In this document: in pieces, positions 1 through 5,850 of the stretch
Layout of the letters: each line of letters begins with the position of its first letter
Numbering within the stretch: the first letter of the stretch is position 1
NCBI GenBank assembly: GCA_020344295.1
Contig: CP070819.1
Span: 226,385-232,938, forward strand
Reading direction: 5' to 3'
Source of the DNA: Dehalococcoidia bacterium
GTDB taxonomy: Bacteria; Chloroflexota; Dehalococcoidia; SZUA-161
Length of the DNA: 6,554 nt
Program-made: the position numbers and the translations under genes
Notes under the pieces: generated by a model
Seen by the model: the letters and a program-made list of their open reading frames with translations, nothing else
What the model was told of the DNA's origin: nothing
Database searches by the model: none

Positions 1-231
1 CGACCTTATAATATCCATACTTACATGAAACCCGATGTATGGAAAGGGATACCTATGTCAACAATCCTTTCCTTGAATCCCGTTTTTCTGGGACGACACC
101 ACTGATAGGTTCGTATGCCATAAGCAATAGATTCCTGCGAAAGCAGGAATCTATTGTCATCGGTTATGGTTACATTTCCCGTACATGGACCTCCCGGGCA
201 TATTCGCACTGCTTTATTACCTGTATAATAT
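1..231. other. Left-edge intergenic region, no gene supported
   Basis: Apart from the hairpin at 125-156, no coding region is convincing. Short open frames on both strands pass straight through the hairpin, lack ribosome sites and resemble no known family. A downstream gene on the minus strand may begin beyond the window edge. Confidence 0.5.
125..156. repeat. Perfect hairpin element with GAAA loop
   Basis: Arms CAATAGATTCCTGC (125-138) and GCAGGAATCTATTG (143-156) are perfect complements around GAAA, a GNRA-type tetraloop on the plus strand. The core ATTCCTGCGAAAGCAGGAAT is of a kind found as dispersed palindromic (REP/MITE-like) repeats in many bacterial genomes. No gene spans it convincingly and no T-tract follows. 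Confidence 0.75.
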
Positions 232-263
232 TGTAAGGAGCGTTCATATGAACGCTCCTTACA
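232..263. repeat. Perfect 32-base palindrome
   Basis: Arms TGTAAGGAGCGTTCAT (232-247) and ATGAACGCTCCTTACA (248-263) are exact complements with no loop. It begins 24 bases after the former stop of the pilin pseudogene. No T-run follows on either strand, so a cruciform or REP-type element fits better than a terminator. The outer part resembles the hairpin at 3457-3482. Confidence 0.75.
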
Positions 264-286
264 TTGTCATTTTGTATCCCCAGTAA

Positions 287-946
287 TTACGGATATCTGC
301 CACCGAAACCTGTGTACCATTCACCCTCCGACTCACATACACCATAAACCCTGCCATATGCGCCGACAATCCAGGTTATCGATCCCTTCCCGTTCACTGC
401 ATTAAGATAACTTCAGGATTAGGGTAGAGGATTGAGATACGGCCCGTGCTCATTCGCCAGGGGCGCGCTGTTGCCTTTGGTATCGTTAACTGGAGCGATT
501 CCTGTACCCTCACCGGGCCCGTTAACCAGCAGGCCCATCCAGATAGCCGCATCAGCTATTTCCAGCCTTTTCTCCGCCTCTGTACTTCCCGTGAACCCTG
601 TAATCTTCCAGACATCATAGCCATTAATCTCAGTTTTCTGTTCTTCCGGTTCGAGTGCGGAATAACGGCCGTCATTTGTGGGGTAGTTATGCACCGAATC
701 GTATCCGGAAGCTTCGTTCCAGCCTCCGCTGGGTTCATCGCTGTCATATGCGTGATCATCTGCATAAAAAGTGGCTACCGCGAGCTGTATGGTGCGCTCA
801 TCCGTATCGTATGCCTCCTCCTCACCCTTGCCCATCAATCCGACAACGCTAATGGATACCACTGCAGCTAGGAGCCCCAGGATCATAACAACCAGCAGCA
901 GCTCTACAAGGGTAAATCCACGTTCTTTATCTCTAAGACTTTCTAT
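287..946 (-). pseudogene. Decayed type IV pilin gene (paralogue of the 1279-1986 pilin)
   Basis: A 220-codon frame homologous to the pilin at 1279-1986 but with three lesions. The codon at the start position is ATA (944-946): the flanking GAAAGGGGTGAATT aligns with GAAAGGAGGTGAATC before the intact pilin ATG, with one base of the ribosome site missing. A TAA (419-421) and a TGA (413-415) interrupt codons 176 and 178, at the place where the intact pilin has the residues Glu and Ala of PESAM. Otherwise the frame is open: leader of ten residues IESLRDKERG, then FTLVELLLVVMILGLLAAVV, then VVGLMGKG and DAAIWMGLLVNGPG. After the stops it still reads ITWIVGAYGRVYGV and WYTGFGGRYP up to a TAA at 287-289, matching the intact C-terminus. 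The first ATG (884-886) falls inside the transmembrane helix and would give no leader. Most likely not expressed as a pilin. Confidence 0.85.
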
Positions 947-1200
947 AATTCACCCCTTTCCAATTAATCCATCTGGGCTTAATCGCCTTTCAATCTCAGG
1001 TGTCTCTATTAATACAATGGTTCACCGGGGGCTTGATTTTGACTTTTAATATATATTATCCAATGAGTTCGATTCAATATCGTTACATTACAATGTCATT
1101 ACATTATATTTAACAAGTTGCTTTCAACATCGTTAATTTATACCTCAACGTTCCACTGAAGCACTAGGCAATACTTATTCTCCCGCTTAATTCTGCTTTA
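947..1200. other. AT-rich intergenic stretch between terminator and pilin pseudogene
   Basis: No gene is seen. On the minus strand a weak promoter candidate stands at 1048-1077 (see separate entry), and 1083-1110 carries short repeated ATTACA/TGTAAT units. The ribosome-site remnant GAAAGGGGTG of the pseudogene occupies 951-960. Confidence 0.5.
1048..1077 (-). promoter_or_regulatory. Weak promoter candidate upstream of the pilin pseudogene
   Basis: Minus-strand TTGAAT (1077-1072) and TATATT (1053-1048) with an 18-base spacer match sigma-70 hexamers at four and five positions. Predicted transcription would start near 1040, about 95 bases before the former start codon. In an AT-rich stretch such matches arise by chance, so support is low. 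Confidence 0.22.
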
Positions 1201-1232
1201 TGAAAAGAGCCCCCGTGAGGGGGCTCTTTTCA
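1201..1232 (-). terminator. Strong intrinsic terminator after the pilin gene
   Basis: Perfect 14-bp stem TGAAAAGAGCCCCC (1201-1214) / GGGGGCTCTTTTCA (1219-1232) around a four-base loop, with a run of five G-C pairs next to the loop and TTTT in the outer stem on either strand. It is placed 46 bases after the pilin stop. Because of the symmetry it could work on both strands. It separates the functional pilin unit from the decayed copy at 287-946. Confidence 0.88.
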
Positions 1233-1278
1233 ACAGTTCTATAGTCCAATATCTTGCCGTTCAACCGGCTAACCTGCA

Positions 1279-1986
1279 TCACGGATATGCGCCGCTGTAA
1301 CCGCTATACCAAGTAGTACCGCCATCCGTTGTATAGCAGCCATAGACCGTACCGTTCTTGCCCACTACCCAGCAGTATCCGCCGCCGGGGGCCTCGGCAC
1401 CGTTTCTCGTGTCGTTGAGACCAAGTCCGGTTTCTCCATGCATAGCCGACTCAGGCATCTCCTGCAGATACAGCCCGGTCTCCACATCTAGCACCGATAC
1501 GTCACCGCGATTGGTGGTACCGGTGGCACTTTCATAGTCACCAGGTGCATGTACCAGCATTCCCATCCAGATAGCGTGCAGGTTTATGTCATCTCCGTCT
1601 GCTGGGGTCCCCTGAACTACGTCCACTCTGGGATTGTTGATCTGAGCGGGGTCGTTGTTCAACGGATTATCATTGAGCACTATAGTATGGGTCCCCACCG
1701 TTGCCAGCGCCGTGGGATAATAGTGCCCGGGATCATCGGCCACATCCGAGTCATTACAACCCCACATGTCGCTGGAGTTTATCCAGCCTTCGTGCACGTC
1801 GGAGAAGAACGTCGATGTGGCGAGCTGGATGACCTCCTGGTCGGTCTCATAGGCCTGGGCGCCTCCTCTGCCCATCAATCCAACGACGTTGGGAATAACC
1901 ACTGCAGCCAGGATTCCGAGGATGGCTACCACGATCAGCAACTCGACCAGGGTGAAACCTTTCTGTCCTCTCTTAAACCGCTTCAT
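1279..1986 (-). CDS. pilA: Type IV prepilin, probable major pilin
   Basis: A 235-residue prepilin with leader MKRFKRGQKG and cleavage expected before Phe11. Mature residues FTLVELLIVVAILGILAAVVIP show the canonical class III signal: Glu+5 (E15) and Pro+22 (P32). The helix leads into VVGLMGRGGAQAYETDQEVIQ. The soluble domain (about 65-200) is Asp/Asn/Gly rich and holds HAIWMGMLVHAPGDYE. The C-terminus holds Cys205 and Cys217 twelve residues apart (YCWVVGKNGTVYGC), which may form a disulfide loop like the pilin D-region, and ends in an aromatic tail (TTWYSGYSGAYP). C77 is the third cysteine. The ribosome site AAAGGAGGTG four bases before ATG is near-perfect, and a strong intrinsic terminator lies 46 bases past the stop; both suggest high expression, supporting the major-subunit call. 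Confidence 0.88.
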   Translation of the reverse strand: MKRFKRGQKGFTLVELLIVVAILGILAAVVIPNVVGLMGRGGAQAYETDQEVIQLATSTFFSDVHEGWINSSDMWGCNDSDVADDPGHYYPTALATVGTHTIVLNDNPLNNDPAQINNPRVDVVQGTPADGDDINLHAIWMGMLVHAPGDYESATGTTNRGDVSVLDVETGLYLQEMPESAMHGETGLGLNDTRNGAEAPGGGYCWVVGKNGTVYGCYTTDGGTTWYSGYSGAYP

Positions 1987-2134
1987 GATTCACCTCCTTT
2001 CTGTTTGTTTTTGTCCGCTTTGAAGCTTATTTCTGTCAAATAGCCTCTCCTTTCCTGACAAATTCCCTCAAGGTAAAAACTACCACACACAGCAACACAT
2101 GTCTATAGGTGTTTCGTACGACTATCGCTATACT

Positions 2135-2533
2135 TTAGTACTCTTCTGGATCCATATCCAGTGACAAACGTGACGCGCTGTCTATGAGCCAGACACCCTC
2201 ATCCGCGTGTTTCGGCAGATCCTGCAGGAAATGAGGATAGAAGCTCATCGTCTTACCACCACGGCTGAAGCTCGCATAGAAATCGATCGGGGCATACTCG
2301 CCCGTATAGGGCAATTTTCCGTTGGCCGTTGGCCACTGCATCGACTCTGTCGCATAGGAATCCACTGCGGTCTTTACATTACGCAAATCCGCTTCCAGCC
2401 CCGTTTCCCGCGCTTTGCTGAAGAAACCCGTCATTATGAGGATCACAACAGCAACGAGGATTGTAATGATAAGCAGCGCCACGCCGATCTCGAGAAATGA
2501 AAACCCGCGCTCATCTTTCTTGACTTTCTTCAT
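2135..2533 (-). CDS. Short type IV prepilin-like protein, probable minor pilin
   Basis: A 132-residue prepilin. The leader MKKVKKDERG is basic and ten residues long, with cleavage expected between Gly10 and Phe11. The mature N-terminus FSFLEIGVALLIITILVAVV keeps Glu at +5 (E15) and a continuous hydrophobic helix to about residue 35. The helix continues as an amphipathic stretch (SKARETGLEADLRNVKTAV) typical of pilins and pseudopilins, followed by a small soluble domain with no cysteines. The mature helix lacks the proline usually found at +22. A strong ribosome site GGAGGAGG lies upstream of the ATG. It sits between pilD and the larger pilin, with gaps of 93 and 148 bases. Likely a minor or priming pilin; a separate pseudopilin function cannot be excluded. 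Confidence 0.85.
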   Translation of the reverse strand: MKKVKKDERGFSFLEIGVALLIITILVAVVILIMTGFFSKARETGLEADLRNVKTAVDSYATESMQWPTANGKLPYTGEYAPIDFYASFSRGGKTMSFYPHFLQDLPKHADEGVWLIDSASRLSLDMDPEEY

Positions 2534-2626
2534 TTTCCCTGACCTCCTCCTTCACCATCTTGATGCAATCCACCCTTATAATTATCAGTTAATATATATG
2601 CTCAATCCCCTAATTCATTATTACAT

Positions 2627-3418
2627 TCAGAGACCGGTAAAGCTCGTCTGATACCAGTCAACCACTCTTTCACCCCATACAATTGATACCACAGCCCCGA
2701 CCGCCAGGAAGGGTCCGAAGGGTATGGCATCCGTCCTCCCCACTACTCGCGACAGCAGCAGGCTAATAGCTACGGCTCCACCGGCCACTATACCGGTAAA
2801 CATTGCTACCAGCACCAAGGGGAAACCATTTACCAGCCCGATCAGGCCAGCCAGCTTAACGTCACCGGCACCCATGCCACCCCTTGAGATGATATATGGT
2901 AACAGCAGGATAGTGAATCCCACCGCTCCCCCCAGCATGGCGCTCAGGACGAATCCAGGCCCCAGGTCAGGCCATATCTCCGCGTATCCGCTCCGGAAGA
3001 ACGAGAAAACAAATGCTATCGCTATCGCCGGAAAAACTACAGCATTCAGAATCAGACCATGCTCCAGGTCGATAAAGAAGATCACCAGAAAAACGCTGGT
3101 AAATATCAGGGCGACTGCAAGTTCGAGGTTGAGATCAAAGTGCCACGCCATTAACGCATAGAGCGTACCGGATGCCAGCTCCACAATGAGCACCCGGATA
3201 GGAATACCGGCACCACAGTAACGGCAGCGGCCTCGCAGTAGAAGATAGCTGAGCACCGGCACCAGCTCCAGCGGCCTCAGCCTGCGACCGCAGTTGTCAC
3301 AATGAGAAGGCGGACTTACTATCGATCCGCCGCGTGGAAGACGGTCGATACATAGATTGAGGAAGCTGCCCACGGAAAGGCCCAGCAGAGCGAATCCAAA
3401 GTATATCAAGCCATCCAT
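2627..3418 (-). CDS. pilD: Type IV prepilin peptidase / N-methyltransferase (PilD, A24 family)
   Basis: A 263-residue polytopic membrane enzyme that cuts the class III leader of prepilins after Gly and methylates the new N-terminal residue. The N-terminal domain carries GSFLNLCIDRLPRG (17-30), the hallmark of bifunctional PilD, followed by two CxxC pairs, C40/C43 and C65/C68, forming the cytoplasmic zinc-binding loop of the methyltransferase part. The aspartyl protease residues are D116 in FFIDLEHGLI and D184 in the GMGAGDVKL motif (canonical GxGD). The usual IPD after the first aspartate reads ILN, a mild departure. About seven or eight hydrophobic helices fill the rest. Length is normal (260-290). 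The ribosome site before ATG 3418 is weak (AGTGGT), and the start is fixed by the expected N-terminus. Its two substrates are encoded directly downstream. Confidence 0.93.
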   Translation of the reverse strand: MDGLIYFGFALLGLSVGSFLNLCIDRLPRGGSIVSPPSHCDNCGRRLRPLELVPVLSYLLLRGRCRYCGAGIPIRVLIVELASGTLYALMAWHFDLNLELAVALIFTSVFLVIFFIDLEHGLILNAVVFPAIAIAFVFSFFRSGYAEIWPDLGPGFVLSAMLGGAVGFTILLLPYIISRGGMGAGDVKLAGLIGLVNGFPLVLVAMFTGIVAGGAVAISLLLSRVVGRTDAIPFGPFLAVGAVVSIVWGERVVDWYQTSFTGL

Positions 3419-3618
3419 AACATACCACTAACTAAAAAGTATTCCTCTTTAATTATTAAGGGCGCTCAGTCGAACGCCCCTACATCTTTCATTGCTGTGT
3501 CAGCCGGTGTTAATGTGTCAATTCTCGCCAAGAGAAGAAACTTCAGACCCTTCGCTCTGGTTCGGGCTTATGTTCAAAGCCATTACTCTACCCGATCCTG
3601 ACATTGCTGTATATACGT
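3419..3618. other. Intergenic gap between pilM and pilD, no gene seen
   Basis: Two hundred bases without a credible coding region. It contains an imperfect hairpin at 3457-3482 and, on the minus strand, a sequence TTGACA with no well-placed -10 partner. A 21-codon reading frame from an ATG on the minus strand has only a weak ribosome site and is not annotated. The gap suggests pilD may start its own transcript, but no promoter is clear. Confidence 0.5.
3457..3482. repeat. Imperfect REP-like hairpin between pilM and pilD
   Basis: GGGCG (3460-3464) pairs with CGCCC (3475-3479), extended inward by TC/GA with one mismatch, around a four-base loop, and outward by TA/TA. The minus-strand reading begins TGTAGGGGCGTTCG, which closely resembles the start of the perfect palindrome at 232-263 (TGTAAGGAGCGTTCAT). 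The two are probably members of one small dispersed palindromic family. No U-tract follows on either strand, so it is not a standard terminator. Confidence 0.5.
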
Positions 3619-4509
3619 CTACCATTTATTACGCAGCATTAGACCCACGCAGGTTAGAAACTGGGGCAAGGGGAAATTAGGGGGGCAATCAATATTCGTT
3701 TCCGCACCCACGACCTCACGCCCCGTAACTTCCGTTATTTCCATGGCCAGTTTAGGATCGAGGGCAAGTTCCCCGCTCAGGTAGATCGTCGCTTCCGGGT
3801 TAAGCTGCGCATCCGGATAGCTTCTGTTGTAATAGTCTATAGTGAAAGGCAACTCGCGCATCAGATTTCTTCCAGCTGCCTCGGCATCGGGCGATTCATC
3901 CTTCACCGGAATGCTGCGATAAAGCGCGGGGAACGATTTTTCTACAATAACAACCTCAACATTGTCCAGCTCGCCCTGCACGATCACTCCTTCTTTGCAG
4001 TCAATGGCCCGAAGCAAGGCGAATGGCCTGAGCTCAATACCCCTCAGTTTCACATCAGCGGCACGACAGGCATCTGCATAACCGAGAATATTATTCCTTG
4101 GTACGGCCAGTGCGTAGACCCGCAGTTGCTTCTGCAGACTATCTCTCGGCATTTTCTGCCAGTAGACGAAATCCACATCCTGCGATCCCGGCATAGTCCT
4201 CCGTATCTCTCTGCGTACAACTTCCTCCAGATTACCTCCTTTGACATCCGGCAGAGTAAGGGTCTGTGTGGCACTGCCAGTGCTGGGTATGGCGCAGAGA
4301 ACACCAGTTCTGGGAAGATTATATTCCTTAATTGCTTCGCTCAGAATTCCACCCACAATCTCAGGGGTTACAATCAGGCCCTCTCTTGTGGATTTAGGGC
4401 TTAACGGTACGCTGTACCAGCTCTCAATTTTCTTACCGGAATAGGCGAGTATTCTCAGTGTCATGCTCTCAACACTGAACGCAATAGCGCGATTGTCAAA
4501 CAGTCTCAT
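3619..4509 (-). CDS. pilM: PilM-like cytoplasmic actin-fold pilus assembly protein, divergent
   Basis: A 296-residue soluble protein, start ATG at 4507-4509 with GGGAGGA five bases or so upstream, 13 bases after the pilO stop. The body follows PilM: the segment GGILSEAIKEYNLPRTGVLCAIPS (early third), VVRREIRRTMP followed by DVDFVYWQ (the conserved 'E.....P......D' segment before the middle), LPFTIDYYNRS, IYLSGE (242-247) and the ending FLTCVGLMLRNKW, which parallels the usual AxGLALR terminus. PilM normally is an ATP-binding FtsA/MreB-like protein that binds the PilN N-terminal peptide. Here the first phosphate loop, normally GIDIGSSSIK-like, reads AIAFSVESMTLRI (8-20), and the usual LxGGG adenosine motif is LSGE, so nucleotide binding may be weakened or lost. 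It is also shorter than the roughly 350 residues common in the family. It lies after pilN and pilO instead of before them. Confidence 0.8.
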   Translation of the reverse strand: MRLFDNRAIAFSVESMTLRILAYSGKKIESWYSVPLSPKSTREGLIVTPEIVGGILSEAIKEYNLPRTGVLCAIPSTGSATQTLTLPDVKGGNLEEVVRREIRRTMPGSQDVDFVYWQKMPRDSLQKQLRVYALAVPRNNILGYADACRAADVKLRGIELRPFALLRAIDCKEGVIVQGELDNVEVVIVEKSFPALYRSIPVKDESPDAEAAGRNLMRELPFTIDYYNRSYPDAQLNPEATIYLSGELALDPKLAMEITEVTGREVVGAETNIDCPPNFPLPQFLTCVGLMLRNKW

Positions 4510-4522
4510 GTCTATCCTCCCT

Positions 4523-5059
4523 TCATCTCAGAGTGAGCAACACCAGGTCAAACGTCAATTTGCCTTTTACTTCAGTACCTTTAAATTCCACATCCTGCAC
4601 TCTGATGCTGCCGTAATCACCACGTTCAATATAATCCAGGAACGAGATTATCTTAGACAAGCTTCCGGTTACGCTAACCTCTGTGGCGTAAGCGTCGTAG
4701 TTTATACCGCCGACACTCTCCGTACTGACCTTGGTGGGATTCTGTGAGATTTCTACACTCACACTATTCCAGTAAGCGGCATTGGCGAGCTCAATTGCCA
4801 GTCCAGCAGCAGGAAAATTCTCTGGAAACTTGGCGCTGCTAGACAGGCTGTCTTTCTGCCTCTGCAGTTCGTCTATGTCATACTCAACTATAGCATTCGT
4901 CCATCTTATCTCGGCAGATTTTTTATCTGTCTCCACATCAGCCTTTTTATCCTCTGCAGACTGCCACTGCATAAAGAATATTACGGCAACTACAACCAGT
5001 GCGATCATTATTACACCAATAACGGCGAGTCTCCTGTTGCTTATGATCCTGTCTATCAT
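4523..5059 (-). CDS. pilO: PilO-like type IV pilus inner-membrane assembly protein
   Basis: A 178-residue bitopic protein: short basic N-terminus (MIDRIISNRR), one membrane helix (about residues 11-30), a charged helical segment likely forming a coiled coil (about 33-75, with QSAEDKKADVETDKKSAEIRW) and a C-terminal domain with EVSVTGSLSKIISFLDYIER, a pattern typical of the PilO/GspM ferredoxin-like domain. The ending KLTFDLVLLTL is the terminal beta strand commonly seen in PilO (LxxDLxLxTYR-like). The start codon overlaps the pilN stop. Partner of PilN in the alignment subcomplex; in diderms it also contacts PilP, which is not present here. Slightly shorter than proteobacterial PilO (about 207 residues in Pseudomonas). 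Confidence 0.85.
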   Translation of the reverse strand: MIDRIISNRRLAVIGVIMIALVVVAVIFFMQWQSAEDKKADVETDKKSAEIRWTNAIVEYDIDELQRQKDSLSSSAKFPENFPAAGLAIELANAAYWNSVSVEISQNPTKVSTESVGGINYDAYATEVSVTGSLSKIISFLDYIERGDYGSIRVQDVEFKGTEVKGKLTFDLVLLTLR

Positions 5060-5586
5060 GACCCACCCCCTGGTGCTACTGCCAGGATCAACGAGAAATC
5101 ACCATCCTTTAGCGATGGTATGCCTGCCAGAGAAAATCTTCTATCGTTGTCCAGTGAACGTGCGTAGCTGGCTACCGTACCGTAACCTTGTCGCGCTGAT
5201 CCTCCTACCTCCAGAGTTCTGCCTTCCTGCATGAGACTCTCGATATCAATACCCTGAGGTTTGAGTTCCTGCACCCTTTCGATGGCATCTCCCCAGTCTA
5301 TCCTGGCGGCTATGAAAGCGTCATAACTTTTGTTGGCCGCCTTAATAGCACTTATGTCATCGGTTAGTGACCTGGCTTGCGCCTGGAGAGCTGCTATCTC
5401 CCGATTTACCTCATCTATTCGATTCTCCATACCCTCTCGGTCTGAGTCGGCGCTACTCTTTACTATATACAGGAATACAGAGCAGGCAACTAGAGCTACA
5501 ATCAATAGCGCCACAATCAAATTTTTTGTCTCAACTGGAGGTCGGGGACGCAGCTCTACAGGTAGCAGATTGATCTCAATGTTCAT
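5056..5586 (-). CDS. pilN: PilN-like type IV pilus inner-membrane assembly protein
   Basis: A 176-residue protein of the PilN family. The start is the ATG at 5584-5586, preceded by GGAGGAGAAAAGG; an upstream in-frame ATG at 5667 is rejected because it would lie inside the promoter region and put 27 extra residues before the hallmark N-terminus. The protein opens MNIEINLLP, the short cytoplasmic peptide that PilN uses to dock onto PilM. One membrane helix follows (about residues 23-42), then a heptad-rich coiled coil (about 46-85, with RIDEVNREIAALQAQARSL) and a C-terminal domain with VQELKPQGIDIESL and a beta region matching the PilN ferredoxin-like fold. Expected to form a heterodimer with PilO in the inner membrane and pass the PilM signal to the extracytoplasmic side. 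Its stop overlaps the pilO start (ATGA), which implies translational coupling. First gene of its operon. Confidence 0.87.
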   Translation of the reverse strand: MNIEINLLPVELRPRPPVETKNLIVALLIVALVACSVFLYIVKSSADSDREGMENRIDEVNREIAALQAQARSLTDDISAIKAANKSYDAFIAARIDWGDAIERVQELKPQGIDIESLMQEGRTLEVGGSARQGYGTVASYARSLDNDRRFSLAGIPSLKDGDFSLILAVAPGGGS

Positions 5587-5621
5587 TCTACCTTTTCTCC
5601 TCCGATCTCGTACTCTGCTGC

Positions 5622-5650
5622 ATATTACAGCGTTTACCAGCCTTTTACAA
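5622..5650 (-). promoter_or_regulatory. Candidate sigma-70-type promoter for pilN-pilO-pilM
   Basis: On the minus strand TTGTAA (5650-5645) and TAATAT (5627-5622) are separated by 17 bases, each matching its consensus hexamer at four of six positions. The expected transcription start near 5614 would leave a leader of about 28 bases before the pilN ATG at 5586, with room for the ribosome binding site GGAGGAG. Its place between a terminator and the first gene of an overlapping gene pair supports it. Sequence inspection only. Confidence 0.4.
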
Positions 5651-5718
5651 TCCCCAAAATCCCTCAATTGGCATAGTTATTTAGTAAGGGTGCATTTATC
5701 AGCAGTTACAAAAAGAAA

Positions 5719-5740
5719 ACAAGGGGCGCAGGCCCCTTGT
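5719..5740 (-). terminator. Intrinsic terminator after the PilX-like gene
   Basis: A perfect 9-bp stem, arms ACAAGGGGC (5719-5727) and GCCCCTTGT (5732-5740), closes a four-base loop. Read on the minus strand, the GC-rich stem is followed by TTTTCTTTTTG, a good U-tract. It ends the transcript of the upstream PilX-like gene and insulates it from pilN, whose promoter follows. Confidence 0.8.
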
Positions 5741-5850
5741 CCCTAGTCTTTTGTTCAATGAGCTGGCATCCTAGAGTCCTGTTGCAACCTTGATATCGGC
5801 CATTATTTCCCCGGGTTCCCACTGGTACCAACATCGCTAGCGCCTGTTAA

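Noticed and set aside
21..209. A 62-residue minus-strand frame near the left edge.
   Set aside because: It passes through the perfect hairpin at 125-156, has no ribosome site and no recognisable family.
224..229. Plus-strand TATAAT as a promoter.
   Set aside because: No -35 partner at a suitable distance and no plus-strand gene downstream.
39..236. A 65-residue plus-strand frame at the left edge.
   Set aside because: It also crosses the hairpin and enters the 32-base palindrome; composition is not protein-like and there is no ribosome site.
125..263. The two palindromes as a CRISPR array or attachment site pair.
   Set aside because: The sequences differ from each other, have no regular spacers and no associated cas, integrase or transposase gene in the window.
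419..886. Reading the third pilin as a normal gene starting at ATG 884-886.
   Set aside because: That start lies inside the hydrophobic helix, has no ribosome site, and removes the leader and the Gly|Phe cleavage site. The homologous start position is the ATA at 944-946.
287..946. Silent pilin cassette for antigenic variation, as with Neisseria pilS.
   Set aside because: Silent cassettes lack the conserved N-terminus and keep long near-identical blocks. This copy has the N-terminus and a ribosome-site remnant, and its middle domain is too diverged from the intact pilin for recombination.
1549..2043. Plus-strand open frame of 164 codons opposite the pilin gene.
   Set aside because: It is a shadow of the pilin, with low-complexity His/Val content and no ribosome site; similar plus-strand frames opposite pilD, pilM, pilO and pilN were dismissed for the same reason.
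5056..5667. Longer PilN starting at the ATG at 5667.
   Set aside because: It would add 27 basic residues before INLLP, overlap the likely promoter, and lacks a ribosome site; ATG 5586 has GGAGGAG upstream.
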